Shown piece by piece: positions 1-11,259 of a stretch of DNA of 64,000 bases (positions are counted from its first letter, which is position 1; each line of letters begins with the position of its first letter). The DNA lies in NCBI GenBank assembly GCA_015069615.1, contig SVIF01000006.1, positions 1-64,000 on the forward strand, written 5' to 3'. The stretch comes from Clostridiales bacterium. Lineage in GTDB: Bacteria; Bacillota; Clostridia; Christensenellales; Borkfalkiaceae. Under the pieces are notes generated by a model. It did not search any database. It saw only the letters and a program-made list of their open reading frames with translations, and was not told where the DNA came from. Made by a program: the position numbers and the translations under genes.

Positions 1-1
1 A

Positions 2-247
2 TTTATTATTTACCGTGGTTTTTTAATTGCAAAGCGAAGTAAAGATTATTTTGGCTTTCTGCTTTCTTTAGGTATCACGATAATTTTTGCCGTGCAAAGT
101 ATCGTTAACGCGTTAGTGGTAACGGGAACCATTCCGCCAACGGGATTACCCCTGCCGTTAATTAGTAGTGGTAATACGGCCATTTTAGTGTTTATGTCCG
201 AATTTGGCGTTTTGTTTAATATATCAAGGCAGGGTGAACGACTATAA
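2..247 (+). CDS. ftsW: FtsW/RodA/SpoVE family protein, C-terminal fragment (5' end outside window)
   Basis: Open frame from the window start encoding ...NALVVTGTIPPTGLPLPLISSGNTAILVFMSEFGVLFNISRQ..., the conserved SEDS C-terminal signature (P.TG.PLP.iS.G). Confidence 0.85.
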   Translation, partial: FIIYRGFLIAKRSKDYFGFLLSLGITIIFAVQSIVNALVVTGTIPPTGLPLPLISSGNTAILVFMSEFGVLFNISRQGERL

Positions 248-256
248 AGGAGTTGT

Positions 257-1501
257 ATGGCTAAACTAATTGTAACAGGCGGGAAAACTTTATGCGGGGA
301 AGTTCGGTTACAAACTTCTAAAAACGCAACGCTTGCCCTTCTTGCCGCAGGGGTTCTTTCTGAAGATAAAGTTACTTTTTTAGAAGTCCCGGATATTTCA
401 GACGTAAATCATATGCTTTGTATTTTGCGTTCTATGGGCGCAAAAACTAGATACAATGGAAGCGCTTTGACCGTTGATTATACGCAAATTACCCCAATGG
501 TTTTTGAAGAATCATGCGGAAAAGTTCGTGCGTCAGTTTTTTTGCTGGGCCCACTTGTTGGTAGGTTTCGGCAAGCTGAATTACTTGCCCCCGGTGGTTG
601 CAATATCGGTGCAAGGCCTTTAGATATCCATGCGCATATTTTTCAAAAATTAGGTTGTACCTATTTGCAGGGTGAAAGAATTCGCGTGCAAGGGGAGAAG
701 TTGGTGGGAAATAAAATACGCCTACGCATGCCCAGTGTTGGGGCTACTGTGAACGCAGTATGCGCCGCCGTAAAAGCGGAAGGGGAAACGGTAATTGAAA
801 ACGTGGCAAGGGAACCGGAAATTTGTGATTTAGTTGCATTTTTAAGAAAAATGGGCGCCAAAATTCAAGGAGAAGGTACGCCCCAAATGATAATTCAAGG
901 TGTAAAAAAGTTGCACGGCACAACGTATTTGCCTCAGCGGGACCGTATTGAAGGGGGGACGTTTCTTGCAGCTATGGCGATTACGGGGGGCGAAGGGGTG
1001 ATTTTAGGGGTAAAACCTTCATATTTTTCACCCGTTTTAGAAATTTTTCTAAAAACTGCTTGCAAAATACAGTGTGAAGATGATAAAATATATATACGTG
1101 GGAAAAAGTCTTTGGCAAAAGGTGTTTCCATTAAAACGGGGCCGTATCCAGGATTCCCAACGGATATGCAATCGGTGATGATACCCGTACTTACAAAATG
1201 TAGTTCACAAAGCACGCTTACCGAAACGTTGTTTGAAAATAGGTTTTCTTGTGCGTTGGAACTTACAAAAATGGGTGCGAATATTTCCGTACAAAAAAAC
1301 GTTGCTTTTATTCGCCCATCTTGCTTGTACGGTGCAACCGTAACGGCGAAGGATTTGCGCGCGGCGGCTGGTCTTGCCGTGGGTGCTTTGGCAGCTGAAG
1401 GCGAAAGCGAAATTTTGGAAATGGAACATCTACTTCGTGGATACGAAAATTTTCAAGGAAAACTTAGTGCCTTAGGTGCAAAGTTGGAAATGTTTTACTA
1501 G
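257..1501 (+). CDS. murA: UDP-N-acetylglucosamine 1-carboxyvinyltransferase
   Basis: EPSP-synthase-like fold motifs (GGKTLCGEVRLQTSKNATLALLAA, GCNIGARPLDIH, PGFPTDMQ); RBS aaggag. Confidence 0.93.
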   Translation: MAKLIVTGGKTLCGEVRLQTSKNATLALLAAGVLSEDKVTFLEVPDISDVNHMLCILRSMGAKTRYNGSALTVDYTQITPMVFEESCGKVRASVFLLGPLVGRFRQAELLAPGGCNIGARPLDIHAHIFQKLGCTYLQGERIRVQGEKLVGNKIRLRMPSVGATVNAVCAAVKAEGETVIENVAREPEICDLVAFLRKMGAKIQGEGTPQMIIQGVKKLHGTTYLPQRDRIEGGTFLAAMAITGGEGVILGVKPSYFSPVLEIFLKTACKIQCEDDKIYIRGKKSLAKGVSIKTGPYPGFPTDMQSVMIPVLTKCSSQSTLTETLFENRFSCALELTKMGANISVQKNVAFIRPSCLYGATVTAKDLRAAAGLAVGALAAEGESEILEMEHLLRGYENFQGKLSALGAKLEMFY

Positions 1502-1540
1502 TTCAAAAATATAAAAACTTTCGGAAAGGGAAGTGTAAAT

Positions 1541-2287
1541 ATGAAAACGAAATTCTTAAAAATTATATCCGTTCTATTGTGTATCTGCGTGGTAATCGCA
1601 TTGTTTTTTGCAACTACGCGCGTTTCGGATATCACGGTAGAAGTTGCTTCTTCCGAAGTTGTTGAAGCGGAGCAAGTAGATGCCGCTTTGCAGGTTTTTT
1701 TGGGTAAAAACGTAATCGCGCTTAACAAAACCGAAATGATCAACCACTTAAAAACCCAATGCCCCGCGGTGAAAGTAACGGGTATTGTAAAAAAATTCCC
1801 AAATCAAATCGTTGTACAAGTTCGCGAAAGAAAGATTCTATTCTCGGTAAAAACTCCCGAAGGCTATGAATTTATTGATGAAGAAGGCGTTTACCTTGGT
1901 CGTAGTACCGAAAACGCATTTTTAAACGTTACGGGAACGGTGTATGCAGAACTTCCCGCGGCAACCAATCAGGCAGGCGAAATTTATGCTTCTGAAAACG
2001 GCTATAATGAAATTCGCACGGCCTTATACACCGCTTTCACTTTAGGGTTTGATGGCAAGGAACTTGCCACGTTATTGCAAAAAGTAACGGTGGAAAACGG
2101 TGCTATAAAATTCTATACACGCACTGGTGCTACGCTTTTGATGGAATCTTATCACGTAAAAACTGCCGAAAAAATGCAATATCTGCTCAGCGCCTTCGTT
2201 GCCGGTAGCGATAAACATAAAATTACGGGAACTTTTGTTGTGTACGAACGGGCAGAAGGTGGTGTTGTGGTTGACTGGACGGAGTAA
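1541..2287 (+). CDS. ftsQ: FtsQ/DivIB-like cell division protein (one N-terminal TM, POTRA/FtsQ region)
   Basis: N-terminal TM then VSSEVVEAEQVDAALQVFLGKNVIALNKTEMINHLKTQCPAVKVTGIVKKFPNQIVVQVRERK; position between murA and ftsA. Confidence 0.75.
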   Translation: MKTKFLKIISVLLCICVVIALFFATTRVSDITVEVASSEVVEAEQVDAALQVFLGKNVIALNKTEMINHLKTQCPAVKVTGIVKKFPNQIVVQVRERKILFSVKTPEGYEFIDEEGVYLGRSTENAFLNVTGTVYAELPAATNQAGEIYASENGYNEIRTALYTAFTLGFDGKELATLLQKVTVENGAIKFYTRTGATLLMESYHVKTAEKMQYLLSAFVAGSDKHKITGTFVVYERAEGGVVVDWTE

Positions 2288-2364
2288 AACGGCAAATTTC
2301 GCGTTGAATTTGCCTAAATTCTAAAAAAGCAACCGCACAATGGGATAAAAATTTTTTTTATGCA

Positions 2365-2393
2365 TTGACAAAACTGCATATGTATTGTATAAT
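2365..2393 (+). promoter_or_regulatory. Consensus sigma-A-type promoter upstream of ftsA
   Basis: TTGACA (2365-2370), 17 nt, TATAAT (2388-2393). Confidence 0.8.
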
Positions 2394-2475
2394 AAAAACA
2401 TATACAACTGTATATGTTTTTCTTTTTTACGGAAAGAGGTAATGATTTACCATTAAACCACTAAGGAGAACGAAT

Positions 2476-3633
2476 ATGAAAAAACGCCAAGTAGCCATTT
2501 TGGATTTTGGCTCTTCCAAACTGTCCGCCATCGTTGGGGAGCAAGGTGTTAATAATACTTTTGTTGTAAAAGGCAAAAGGGAACTTGCTTATGAAGGTTT
2601 TTTTGAAGGGGAGTTTTTAGACCTGGAAGAACTGGAACAAGTAATTGAAAAAATAATCAGCGATTTACGTTCGGATTGTAAGGAGCCGTTTACCCGTCTT
2701 TACGTAGGAATCCCTGGGGAATTTGTTACCGTGGTTTTAAAGGAAAAAACCATTTCGTACGAAAGGAAAAAGAAGATTACGCAAAGGGAAGTAAACGAAC
2801 TGTATGATGAAGCATATCGGTTAAAAACCAACCGTTACCGCATTGTTAACCGAAGCGCAATTTATTTTGTGTTAGACGATAACCGTCGCATTGTAAATCC
2901 CATCGGTCTTACTAGCGAAAAGCTGGGTGGTTACGTTTCTTATTCCCTTGCAGACGTATCCTTTGAACGGATAATCCGCCCCATGTTGGATAAAGCGGGC
3001 GTAAACGACGTAGTCTTTGTTTCTTCCGCCTTGGCAGAAAGCATGTATCTATTTGAACCCGAACAACGCGATCGCTTCGCAATGTTGTTAGACGTAGGTC
3101 ATTTAACCTCTACTTTGGTGATGGTGCGTGGGGACGGTGTGCTTTATCAAAAATCCATTCCCTTTGGCGGTGGATTAATTACGGCAGATTTGTGTAGTTA
3201 TTTAAACATAGGCTATGCAACGGCGGATCAATTAAAACGTAAAATTTCCATCAGTAGAAGCGCTCCCTCCGCAGTATACGAAATTTCGGATGGGGAAGAA
3301 GTATATGCTTTCCCTGCGGAAAAGTGTAACGACATAGTCCGTAATAACCTGGATACGCTTTGCGAATCGGTGGAAGACTGTTTATCCCGTTGCGAAGTGA
3401 AATTTCCAGAAAATTTACCATTACACGTTACGGGGGGTGGCGTCCTTCCCATGCGTGGATGCAAAGAATATATTGCAAACCGATTAAATCGTGTGGTTGA
3501 TGGAGTTGTTCCCAATTCCCCCACGGAAAATAAACCTACGGATTCTTCAAAATTTGGCTTACTGAATTATGCACTTAAAAAAGAAGAAAATGAGAACGTA
3601 GGATTTCTTCAAAAAATATTCGGCAGGAGATAA
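2476..3633 (+). CDS. ftsA: Cell division protein FtsA
   Basis: Actin-like ATPase motifs ([44 protein letters not shown]), amphipathic C-terminus (FLQKIFGRR), directly upstream of ftsZ. Confidence 0.9.
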   Translation: MKKRQVAILDFGSSKLSAIVGEQGVNNTFVVKGKRELAYEGFFEGEFLDLEELEQVIEKIISDLRSDCKEPFTRLYVGIPGEFVTVVLKEKTISYERKKKITQREVNELYDEAYRLKTNRYRIVNRSAIYFVLDDNRRIVNPIGLTSEKLGGYVSYSLADVSFERIIRPMLDKAGVNDVVFVSSALAESMYLFEPEQRDRFAMLLDVGHLTSTLVMVRGDGVLYQKSIPFGGGLITADLCSYLNIGYATADQLKRKISISRSAPSAVYEISDGEEVYAFPAEKCNDIVRNNLDTLCESVEDCLSRCEVKFPENLPLHVTGGGVLPMRGCKEYIANRLNRVVDGVVPNSPTENKPTDSSKFGLLNYALKKEENENVGFLQKIFGRR

Positions 3634-3637
3634 ATGT

Positions 3638-4891
3638 ATGTTTGATAGCTATGTTATGCCTTCCGCAAGTGTTGCGCGCATAAAAGTTGTTGGTATTGGC
3701 GGTGCGGGAAATAACGCAGTTAATCGCATGATTGATGCAGGAATTCAAAGTGCTCAGTTTATTGCGGTTAATACGGATAAACAAGCTTTACTCATTAATA
3801 AAGCGCCCACAACCATTCAAATCGGGGAAGAATCTACCCGCGGACTTGGTGCGGGTGCAAACCCGGAAATTGGGCAAAAAGCGGCGGAAGAAAGTCGCGA
3901 ACGGATCGTGGAAGCAATTCAGGATACGGATTTACTCTTCATTACCGCTGGTATGGGCGGTGGAACGGGAACGGGGGCAGCCCCCGTAATTGCTCGCCTT
4001 GCGCGTGAAATGGGGATTATGACGGTTGCCGTTGTAACGAAACCTTTCTTATTTGAAGGACGTATTCGTGCGGCAAATACCAAAGTTGGTTTGGAAAATT
4101 TAAAAAAATACGTAGATACATTGGTGATTATTCCCAACGATAAGCTTTTGCAAGTTGTTCCCAGCAATACACCCATGGAAGAGGCACTTCGCATTGCAGA
4201 TGATATTTTGCGCCAAGGAATTCAGGGGATTTCGGAGTTGATTGTAACCCCCTCCTTAATCAATTTGGATTTTGCAGACGTTCGTACCATTATGAAGGAT
4301 AAAGGTCTTGCGCATATGGGTATCGGCAAAGCGCGTGGGGAACGCCGTGTATTAGAAGCAGTTCGTAACGCCGTTGCAAGCCCCTTGCTTGAAACCACCA
4401 TTGAAGGCGCAAAGGGCGTTATTTTAAACGTTCGCGGCGGAAAATCTCTTTCTATCGGTGAAGTAAACGAAGCCGCAGAGTTGGTGCGCGACGTGGTTGA
4501 TTATTCCGCAAACATTATCTTCGGCGCGGGTATTGACGAAAACTTGGGTGATGACGTAATGGTTACCATTATTGCTACCGGTTTTAACGCAAAAGAAGAA
4601 GTGCAAAGGGAGGTGCGCCCCCGCCTTTCGCTTAACGATAGTGGCGCCATCTTTACCCCCCAAGCGCCCGCTGCTCGCCATGAATATGAACGCAAAGAAA
4701 CCGAACCTGTGGTAAAGGAAGTTCGTTTTACCCCCGTTCCTTCTAATACTGAAGTGGAAAAAGCGCCTTCATACCGTTCCACGCCTTCCGCAACTGTTAT
4801 GGAAGAAGACGACGAAGATATTCCTTCCCCCCGCATTGAAGCGAAGAAAAAGGGGATTCCGCAATTTTTACTGAAAATGCATAAAAAGTAA
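3638..4891 (+). CDS. ftsZ: Cell division GTPase FtsZ
   Basis: [26 protein letters not shown] tubulin signature, C-terminal tail GIPQFLLK. Confidence 0.98.
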   Translation: MFDSYVMPSASVARIKVVGIGGAGNNAVNRMIDAGIQSAQFIAVNTDKQALLINKAPTTIQIGEESTRGLGAGANPEIGQKAAEESRERIVEAIQDTDLLFITAGMGGGTGTGAAPVIARLAREMGIMTVAVVTKPFLFEGRIRAANTKVGLENLKKYVDTLVIIPNDKLLQVVPSNTPMEEALRIADDILRQGIQGISELIVTPSLINLDFADVRTIMKDKGLAHMGIGKARGERRVLEAVRNAVASPLLETTIEGAKGVILNVRGGKSLSIGEVNEAAELVRDVVDYSANIIFGAGIDENLGDDVMVTIIATGFNAKEEVQREVRPRLSLNDSGAIFTPQAPAARHEYERKETEPVVKEVRFTPVPSNTEVEKAPSYRSTPSATVMEEDDEDIPSPRIEAKKKGIPQFLLKMHKK

Positions 4892-4919
4892 GAATCATAA
4901 AAAGCATTTATAAAAAATA

Positions 4920-4948
4920 CCGCCACCCAATCGGGTGGCGGTATTTTT
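4920..4948 (+). terminator. Rho-independent terminator after ftsZ
   Basis: taCCGCCACCCaatcGGGTGGCGGtattttt. Confidence 0.85.
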
Positions 4949-4999
4949 AGCGATCAAAACCGTTTAGTTCGTAAAAAAATAAGGTCCATAAAACCGCAA

Positions 5000-5275
5000 T
5001 TACTCTGCGGATTCTTCTTTGGTTTTTTCATTGTAGGCGTTAAGGATACGGGCAACTAACATTTCTCGCGTGTCCGTTTGGATGGGGTGTGCAATATCCT
5101 TGTATTCGCCTTCGCTTGTTTTGCGGTTTGGCATAGCTACGAAGGGGCCTTCCGTTCCTTCAATGATTTTGATATCGTGAATCACGAAACAATCATCAAT
5201 GGTAATAGAGGCAACAGCCTTTAATTTGCTGTCTTCCTTCTTGACCATGCGAATTCGCACGTCAGTAATTATCAT
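5000..5275 (-). CDS. spoVG: SpoVG family septation/RNA-binding regulator
   Basis: MIITDVRIRMVKKEDSKLKAVASITIDDCFVIHDIKIIEGTEGPFVAMPNRKTSEGEYKDIAHPI is characteristic of SpoVG; ORF extends to 5284 but RBS ggtgat favours the start at 5275. Confidence 0.95.
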   Translation of the reverse strand: MIITDVRIRMVKKEDSKLKAVASITIDDCFVIHDIKIIEGTEGPFVAMPNRKTSEGEYKDIAHPIQTDTREMLVARILNAYNEKTKEESAE

Positions 5276-5414
5276 GTTTATCACCCCTGAATATTATGAT
5301 ATGTTAATTTTACTACAAAAAAACATAAATTTCAATACCTTTTTGTGATTTTTTTCATTTTTTTTGATAATTTTTCACTTGAACACGTATTTTATCCATA
5401 TCATATACTATATT

Positions 5415-6758
5415 ATGTTAAAAAATAACGGAATTTTGTGTAAAAACACCTATCGGTTTTTAGGAATTGGCGGTATCGGTGTAAGCGCTTTAGCAGTTTT
5501 TTTGCGCCGGATGGGGAAAGAAGTAGTTGGATATGATAGAAACGGAAACTCGGAACTTGTAAAAAAATTGCGTGCTTACGGGATTTCGGTTTATACGGAT
5601 TTTGAAACGTTGCCACCTGCGGAAGTAACCGTATACTCCGCAGCATTCTCAAAGGCAGAAGTGCAAGCGATTCTTGGAAAAAATTCTAAGTACCTTTCAC
5701 GTGCAGAACTACTTGGGGAAATCATGCGCGAATTCCCCACATCGGTAGCGGTTGCTGGTTCACATGGAAAAACCACAACAACCGCAATGCTTGGGGAAAT
5801 TGTAAACGGAACTGCAAGCACCGTATTTTTGGGGGGAGAATATCCGCCGTTTACGCGTAGGGGCGGATTTGGCAATTTGTATTCCGAAGGAGAATCCTTG
5901 TGTATTGCCGAAGCGTGCGAATATCGCCAAAGCTTCCTTTTTCTGCGTCCTTCCGTTGCCCTAGCGTTAAACGTAGAAGAAGATCATATGGAATGTTACG
6001 CAAATTTCCACTGTCTAAAAGATGCATTTCGGCGGTTTTTGGATGGTGGAGTGGTTTCGGTTGTCAACGTTGACGATCCATTTCTTGCCGAATATCCCGC
6101 TACGGTTACGTACGGACTATGCAAGCGTGCGGATTATTATGCGGATAATTTGCGTTCAGAAAATGGGAAATACGCCTTTGATTGCTTTGAAAGGGGGAAG
6201 TTTAGGGGGCTGGTACAGTTAAACGTATGTGGAAAACACAACGTATATAATGCTTTAGCGGCGATTGCCACGGCAAGGCAACTGTTTATTCCTTTTTCTG
6301 TAATAATCAATAAGTTGGCAGAATTTTCTGGTGTAGATAGAAGAAATCATTATTTAGGAACGTTTCAAGGTAAAAAAATTATCGCGGATTACGCCCATCA
6401 TCCCACCGAAATTCAGGCAACGTTATTTGCTTTTCGTGAAGGGGAAAGTGGGGAATTTGCGGTGGTTTTTCAACCGCATACTTATGAAAGAACAAGATAT
6501 TTATACAATGGGTTTGTTTCGGTGTTAAACGGGGTGAATAACCTTGCGCTCTATCAAACTTATGCGGCGCGTAACGGGGGCGAAACATCACAAAAGGAAT
6601 TCCTTTTAAACGATATATCCGCCCCGCTGTTAAAAAGCGAAAATGAACTGAAAGGTTTTATAGAAAATCTTCCCCCAAACGTAACCCGCGTTTTAATTTT
6701 AGGTGCGGGGGATATCTTTGACGTCGCTTGCAATTTAGTTAAAACCGTTACTACGTAA
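5415..6758 (+). CDS. murC: UDP-N-acetylmuramate--L-alanine ligase
   Basis: GIGGIGVSALA nucleotide-binding start, AGSHGKTTTTAML P-loop, ADYAHHPTEI, QPHTYERTR. Confidence 0.93.
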   Translation: MLKNNGILCKNTYRFLGIGGIGVSALAVFLRRMGKEVVGYDRNGNSELVKKLRAYGISVYTDFETLPPAEVTVYSAAFSKAEVQAILGKNSKYLSRAELLGEIMREFPTSVAVAGSHGKTTTTAMLGEIVNGTASTVFLGGEYPPFTRRGGFGNLYSEGESLCIAEACEYRQSFLFLRPSVALALNVEEDHMECYANFHCLKDAFRRFLDGGVVSVVNVDDPFLAEYPATVTYGLCKRADYYADNLRSENGKYAFDCFERGKFRGLVQLNVCGKHNVYNALAAIATARQLFIPFSVIINKLAEFSGVDRRNHYLGTFQGKKIIADYAHHPTEIQATLFAFREGESGEFAVVFQPHTYERTRYLYNGFVSVLNGVNNLALYQTYAARNGGETSQKEFLLNDISAPLLKSENELKGFIENLPPNVTRVLILGAGDIFDVACNLVKTVTT

Positions 6759-6765
6759 CGGAAGA

Positions 6766-6810
6766 ATAAAAAGCGCCACGGACGAAACGGTCCGTGGCGC
6801 AGATTTTTTA
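6766..6810. terminator. Bidirectional terminator between convergent murC and MDR dehydrogenase
   Basis: aaaaaGCGCCACGGACgaaacgGTCCGTGGCGCagatttttt. Confidence 0.85.
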
Positions 6811-7827
6811 GTTCATTAAGTTTACGATAACAGGGAGAATTTTTTCTTCCCGTTCTACCTTTTCGGCCTGCTCTTTTAACACGTTTCCTACGGCGGAAAA
6901 TTCAGCCGAACGTTTAGCAATTTCCTTAACGTTTACCGCTTTATTTGCGAGTAGATTAATTGCAGAAGAGATATTACCAATGCCGTTGGTTAAAGCGTAT
7001 ACAATCAGCTGTTTTTCCATGGCAGTATTGAAATTTAAACGGATGGGGCCGAAGTCAAATCCCGCAAAAGCAATTTTACTGCCGTGCCCTACCAATTGAA
7101 AGGCCAGTTTGGGGTCAACTTTGGGATCGCAAGTGTACACCGCTTTATCTGCCATTCTTCCCGAGGTAATTGCGGAAATTTGTTTTGCCGCCGTGTAACC
7201 TGCTTCCGCCGTGTAATAAACGCCAAGCTGTTTGCACAGTTCTACGTTTTCTTCATCACTATCAATTAAAATGGGAACGCCTTGGTAGTACATAATCAGT
7301 TGGCATAAGATATTGCCAAGGGTTTTTCCGCCAAGCACCGCTACGTGATCCCCTTTATTAATATCTAATGTGTCAATTACACGAAGTGCTAAAGCGATAT
7401 AATCAATAAAAACTGCGGCGGTTTCGTCCACACTATCGGGCAACACGTAAAGTTGGGAAGCGGGAAAAACCCCAAATTCCCTTAAAAATCCGGGAAAGTC
7501 TTTGCCAGCCGCCTTTACGTCCGGGCAATTTGCAAAGTCGCTTACCTTACAACGTGGGCACCCGTTGCAATAAGTAAAAGGATTGATATACACGCGCGCA
7601 TTTTTTTCCATGCCAAAACAGTGTTCGCTGGCTTCGGTAATTACGCCCACCCCAAAACTGCCAGGAATGTTAGTGGAAACGTTTTCGGGTTCTAAGCACG
7701 CAAAAACGTCGCTTCTGTTTAAAAGCGCTTTTGTTATTTTTACCTTAGCGGAAGAAACCGAAGTAATTTCTTCGGAAAAATCGCCTTCTATCATGGTTTT
7801 GGGGGCGGTAACTTGCCAGCTTTTCAT
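6808..7827 (-). CDS. Zinc-type alcohol dehydrogenase-like (MDR superfamily) protein
   Basis: GroES-like N-terminus with CNGCPRCKVSDFANC zinc cluster; Rossmann motif VAVLGGKTLGNI. Confidence 0.75.
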   Translation of the reverse strand: MKSWQVTAPKTMIEGDFSEEITSVSSAKVKITKALLNRSDVFACLEPENVSTNIPGSFGVGVITEASEHCFGMEKNARVYINPFTYCNGCPRCKVSDFANCPDVKAAGKDFPGFLREFGVFPASQLYVLPDSVDETAAVFIDYIALALRVIDTLDINKGDHVAVLGGKTLGNILCQLIMYYQGVPILIDSDEENVELCKQLGVYYTAEAGYTAAKQISAITSGRMADKAVYTCDPKVDPKLAFQLVGHGSKIAFAGFDFGPIRLNFNTAMEKQLIVYALTNGIGNISSAINLLANKAVNVKEIAKRSAEFSAVGNVLKEQAEKVEREEKILPVIVNLMN

Positions 7828-8023
7828 AAAAACTCCTTGCGCAACCGCAGGAAAGCGGTGTTTTTTACGCGCTATAAGGCATTATAAAGCAAATTTTCAA
7901 AAAGAGCAAGCAAAAATAATAGAAAAATTTAACGAAATTTATAAATAACTGTGTGAAAATGATTGACGAAACGCTGAAATTGTATTATAATCTTATCACT
8001 AACTAAGAAGAGGTGAGTTACTG

Positions 8024-8227
8024 ATGAAACCCGAAATTCATCCCGATTATCACGAAGTTACCGTTGTATGTGCTTGCGGTAATACCTTTACTACCGGTAC
8101 GACCAAGAAAGGGGACACTATTAAAATTGATATTTGCAATAAGTGTCATCCATATTTCACGGGCAAACAAAAACTCGTAGATGCGGGCGGACGTGTAGAC
8201 AAGTTCAAAAAGCGTTACGGAATCTAA
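8024..8227 (+). CDS. rpmE: 50S ribosomal protein L31
   Basis: [50 protein letters not shown]; upstream TTGACG-17-TATAAT. Confidence 0.97.
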   Translation: MKPEIHPDYHEVTVVCACGNTFTTGTTKKGDTIKIDICNKCHPYFTGKQKLVDAGGRVDKFKKRYGI

Positions 8228-8237
8228 AAAATGCAGC

Positions 8238-8270
8238 CCTAAGAGTATGTTCTTAGGGCTGTTTTTATAC
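8238..8270 (+). terminator. Terminator after rpmE
   Basis: CAGCCCTAAGAgtatgtTCTTAGGGCTGttttta. Confidence 0.9.
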
Positions 8271-8292
8271 TCTGAACGCTAAAAAGGAAAGT

Positions 8293-10131
8293 ATGAAAAA
8301 GCAAAAAACGGCAAAAAAGACCAGTATTGGCGGTCAGGCTGTGTTGGAAGGGGTAATGATGCGCGGCAAGCATTCTATGGCAACCGCCGTAAGGGACCAG
8401 GACGGAATTATCCGCATGGAAACCGAGCGCTTAATCCCAACCGAAAAAAAGCCCTTACTTTTCCGAATTCCTATTTTACGCGGATGCATCAACTTTTTTG
8501 CTTCTCTTGTCAGCGGTACGAAAGTTTTGCTCCGTTCTGCCGAAGTGTTTGGTGAATCCGAACCTTCGCGCTTTGAAAAATGGTTGAGTGAAAAGTGTAA
8601 AATAAATTTAATGAGCGTTGTAATGACGCTTAGTGTGATTATCGGCCTTGCGTTATCGTTAGGTCTTTTCGTGTTTTTGCCACAATTCTTATACGAAATT
8701 GCCATAAAGCCCTTATTCCGTGCCGCTTTTGGTGTGGAAAGTATATGGATTCAAACGATATCCGAAGGCTTGCTTAGAATTGCTATTTTTATCGGATATA
8801 TTTTGTTAACTTCCTTGCTTTCGGATATTCGCCGTACGTATTGTTATCACGGCGCCGAACATAAAACGATTTCTTGCTACGAAAAGGGGCTAGATTTAAC
8901 AGTAGAAAACGTGCGTACGTGTACTCGCGTGCACAATCGTTGTGGTACAACCTTTATGTTTTTCGTTATGATGATAAGCATTTTGGTTGTTGCCGTAGTT
9001 CGTTCGGTAATAGAACCTATTTTTCCAACCGTTGGAGTGGATGGGTTTACCTTAAATAAGCTATGGCAATTCTTAATCCGTATCGGTTGTATTCCGCTTA
9101 CCGCAGGGCTTTCGTATGAACTTTTAAAAGCCCTTGCAAAAACTGATAACCCCATTTTTACTCCCTTAAAAGCACCAGGATTGCTTTTGCAAAGAATTAC
9201 TACAAAAGAACCTGACGATGGAATGATTGAAGTTGCAATCGCTGCATTTACCAAAGTGTTAGAAATGGATGAAGATGCATCCATTCCTACCGTAAAATTC
9301 GTTACGGCAAGAAAGTTTGGTGAATTTAAGGAAGAACAAACTAAAATTCTTAAGGATGCCGGAGTTGATGAGCAAGCAGACGTTGACTGGATTTTCTGTG
9401 AAGTTTTGAACGTAAAAAGGGAAGAGTTGCAATCCTTTGACAAAGACCGATTGCTTACCCCTTTGCAAATTGAAAACATTACCGCCCTTATCAACGAACG
9501 CGCTACGGGGAAACCTCTTGCCTACGTCTTAGGAAATGCAAATTTTTACGGTTACACCGTAAAAGTGGATGAAAGGGTTTTAATTCCTCGTCCAGAAACC
9601 GAACTATTAACCGAACGCGTGATTGCAGAACTGAAAGAGGGGGATACCGTTTTAGATTTGTGTACGGGAAGTGGTGCAATCGCTATAACCCTTGCAAAAA
9701 ACACCAAAGCAATCGTTTTCGCTTCGGATATTTCCGAAGACGCGTTAACCCTTGCTAAGGAAAACGCGGCAAATTCAGGCGCGGAAATCACCTTTATTCA
9801 AAGTGATTTGTTTCATGAACTTAATCAAAAATTTAACGTAATCGTTTCTAACCCGCCCTATATTCCTTCGGCGGAAATTGAAACCTTGGAAAGAGAAGTA
9901 AAAGATCACGAACCGCGTTTAGCCCTTGACGGCGGTGAAGACGGTTTGGATTACTACCGCGAAATTGCGAAAACCGCGCGCAAATTCTTGGAAACGGAAG
10001 GCGTTCTGTTCTTGGAAATCGGCATTAATCAAGCCGAAGCGGTGGAAGATCTTCTCAAAAAGCATTACGAAGTTACCATATATCCCGATTATCAAGGAAT
10101 TTTACGTATGGTACGGGCGGTGCGTAAATGA
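8293..10131 (+). CDS. prmC: Fusion protein: N-terminal DUF1385 (multi-TM) + C-terminal release factor glutamine methyltransferase PrmC/HemK
   Basis: N-part: [22 protein letters not shown]...[13 protein letters not shown]...HNRCGTTF (DUF1385). C-part: [27 protein letters not shown] (PrmC). One uninterrupted 612-aa frame. Confidence 0.9.
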   Translation: MKKQKTAKKTSIGGQAVLEGVMMRGKHSMATAVRDQDGIIRMETERLIPTEKKPLLFRIPILRGCINFFASLVSGTKVLLRSAEVFGESEPSRFEKWLSEKCKINLMSVVMTLSVIIGLALSLGLFVFLPQFLYEIAIKPLFRAAFGVESIWIQTISEGLLRIAIFIGYILLTSLLSDIRRTYCYHGAEHKTISCYEKGLDLTVENVRTCTRVHNRCGTTFMFFVMMISILVVAVVRSVIEPIFPTVGVDGFTLNKLWQFLIRIGCIPLTAGLSYELLKALAKTDNPIFTPLKAPGLLLQRITTKEPDDGMIEVAIAAFTKVLEMDEDASIPTVKFVTARKFGEFKEEQTKILKDAGVDEQADVDWIFCEVLNVKREELQSFDKDRLLTPLQIENITALINERATGKPLAYVLGNANFYGYTVKVDERVLIPRPETELLTERVIAELKEGDTVLDLCTGSGAIAITLAKNTKAIVFASDISEDALTLAKENAANSGAEITFIQSDLFHELNQKFNVIVSNPPYIPSAEIETLEREVKDHEPRLALDGGEDGLDYYREIAKTARKFLETEGVLFLEIGINQAEAVEDLLKKHYEVTIYPDYQGILRMVRAVRK

Positions 10132-11201
10132 TGACGGATAAGTTAGATGCAATTCTTGCGCGCTTTAACGAATTAACCGAATCCATTTCGGATCCCGCAG
10201 TTATTGCTAACAGCGAACTGTGGCAAAAGCAGGTAAAAGAGCGCGCGGAAATTGAAGAAGTTGCCGAAAAGTACAATGAATATAAACGCGTTGATTTAGA
10301 GCGCGAAGATTCCGAAACCGCTATGCAAACCGAAACGGACGCGGAAATGAAAGCGCTTTTCACCGAAGAATTTTATAATTGCAAAAAACGGTTAGAGGAA
10401 ATTGAAGAAGAACTGAAAATACTTCTTCTTCCTAAGGATCCTAACGACGATAAAAGCATTATTATGGAAATTCGTCCGGGTGCCGGCGGGGATGAAGCGG
10501 GGTTGTTTGCCTACGATTTATATAAAATGTATCTTCGCTACGCAGAAAGTAAACGCTGGAAAACCGAAGATATTGATTGCGCTTTTACCGAAGCCGGTGG
10601 CGTAAAGGAAGCCGTGTTCAGCATTATGGGTAAGGGTGTTTACAGCCACTTAAAATATGAAAGTGGCGTACACCGTGTACAGCGCGTTCCCGAAACCGAA
10701 TCCCAAGGCAGGGTGCATACGTCTACCGTTACGGTGGCGGTTTTGCCCGAAGTGGAAGATATTCAAGTTGAAATCAACGAAAAAGACTTGAAAATTGATA
10801 CCTATCGCAGTGGGGGTGCGGGCGGTCAGCACGTAAATAAAACCGAATCCAGTATTCGCATAACCCACCTTCCCACTGGTATCGTGGTTACCTGTCAGGA
10901 CGAGCGTTCGCAAATAAAAAACCGCGAAAAAGCCATGAAAGTATTAAAAAGCCGTTTGTACGACCATTACAGCGGTGCTTACGAAAAGGAATACGCCGAA
11001 AACCGCAAAGGGCAAATCGGTACGGGGGATCGCTCCGAACGCATCCGCACCTACAATTTTCCCCAAGGTAGGGTAACCGATCACCGCATCGGACTAACGC
11101 TGTATTCCTTAGATAAATTTATGATGGGCGAAATCACGGAAATGACCGAAGCCCTAGCCATTGCGGACCGCAACGCAAAACTTGCGGGTGAAGAAAATTA
11201 A
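10128..11201 (+). CDS. prfA: Peptide chain release factor 1
   Basis: [23 protein letters not shown] motif [25 protein letters not shown]. Confidence 0.97.
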   Translation: MMTDKLDAILARFNELTESISDPAVIANSELWQKQVKERAEIEEVAEKYNEYKRVDLEREDSETAMQTETDAEMKALFTEEFYNCKKRLEEIEEELKILLLPKDPNDDKSIIMEIRPGAGGDEAGLFAYDLYKMYLRYAESKRWKTEDIDCAFTEAGGVKEAVFSIMGKGVYSHLKYESGVHRVQRVPETESQGRVHTSTVTVAVLPEVEDIQVEINEKDLKIDTYRSGGAGGQHVNKTESSIRITHLPTGIVVTCQDERSQIKNREKAMKVLKSRLYDHYSGAYEKEYAENRKGQIGTGDRSERIRTYNFPQGRVTDHRIGLTLYSLDKFMMGEITEMTEALAIADRNAKLAGEEN

Positions 11202-11259
11202 CGTTTACCGCTTATTGCATAAGCGGATAAGCCGAAAGAAGATCGGCAAGGAGAAAGAT

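Noticed and set aside
4501-4926. Antisense ORFs of ~80-140 aa (e.g. 4501-4926, 8877-9494, 41775-42203, 54603-55031)
   Set aside because: All lie opposite well-supported conserved genes, with unlikely Ser/Phe/Pro-rich composition; treated as codon-bias shadows.
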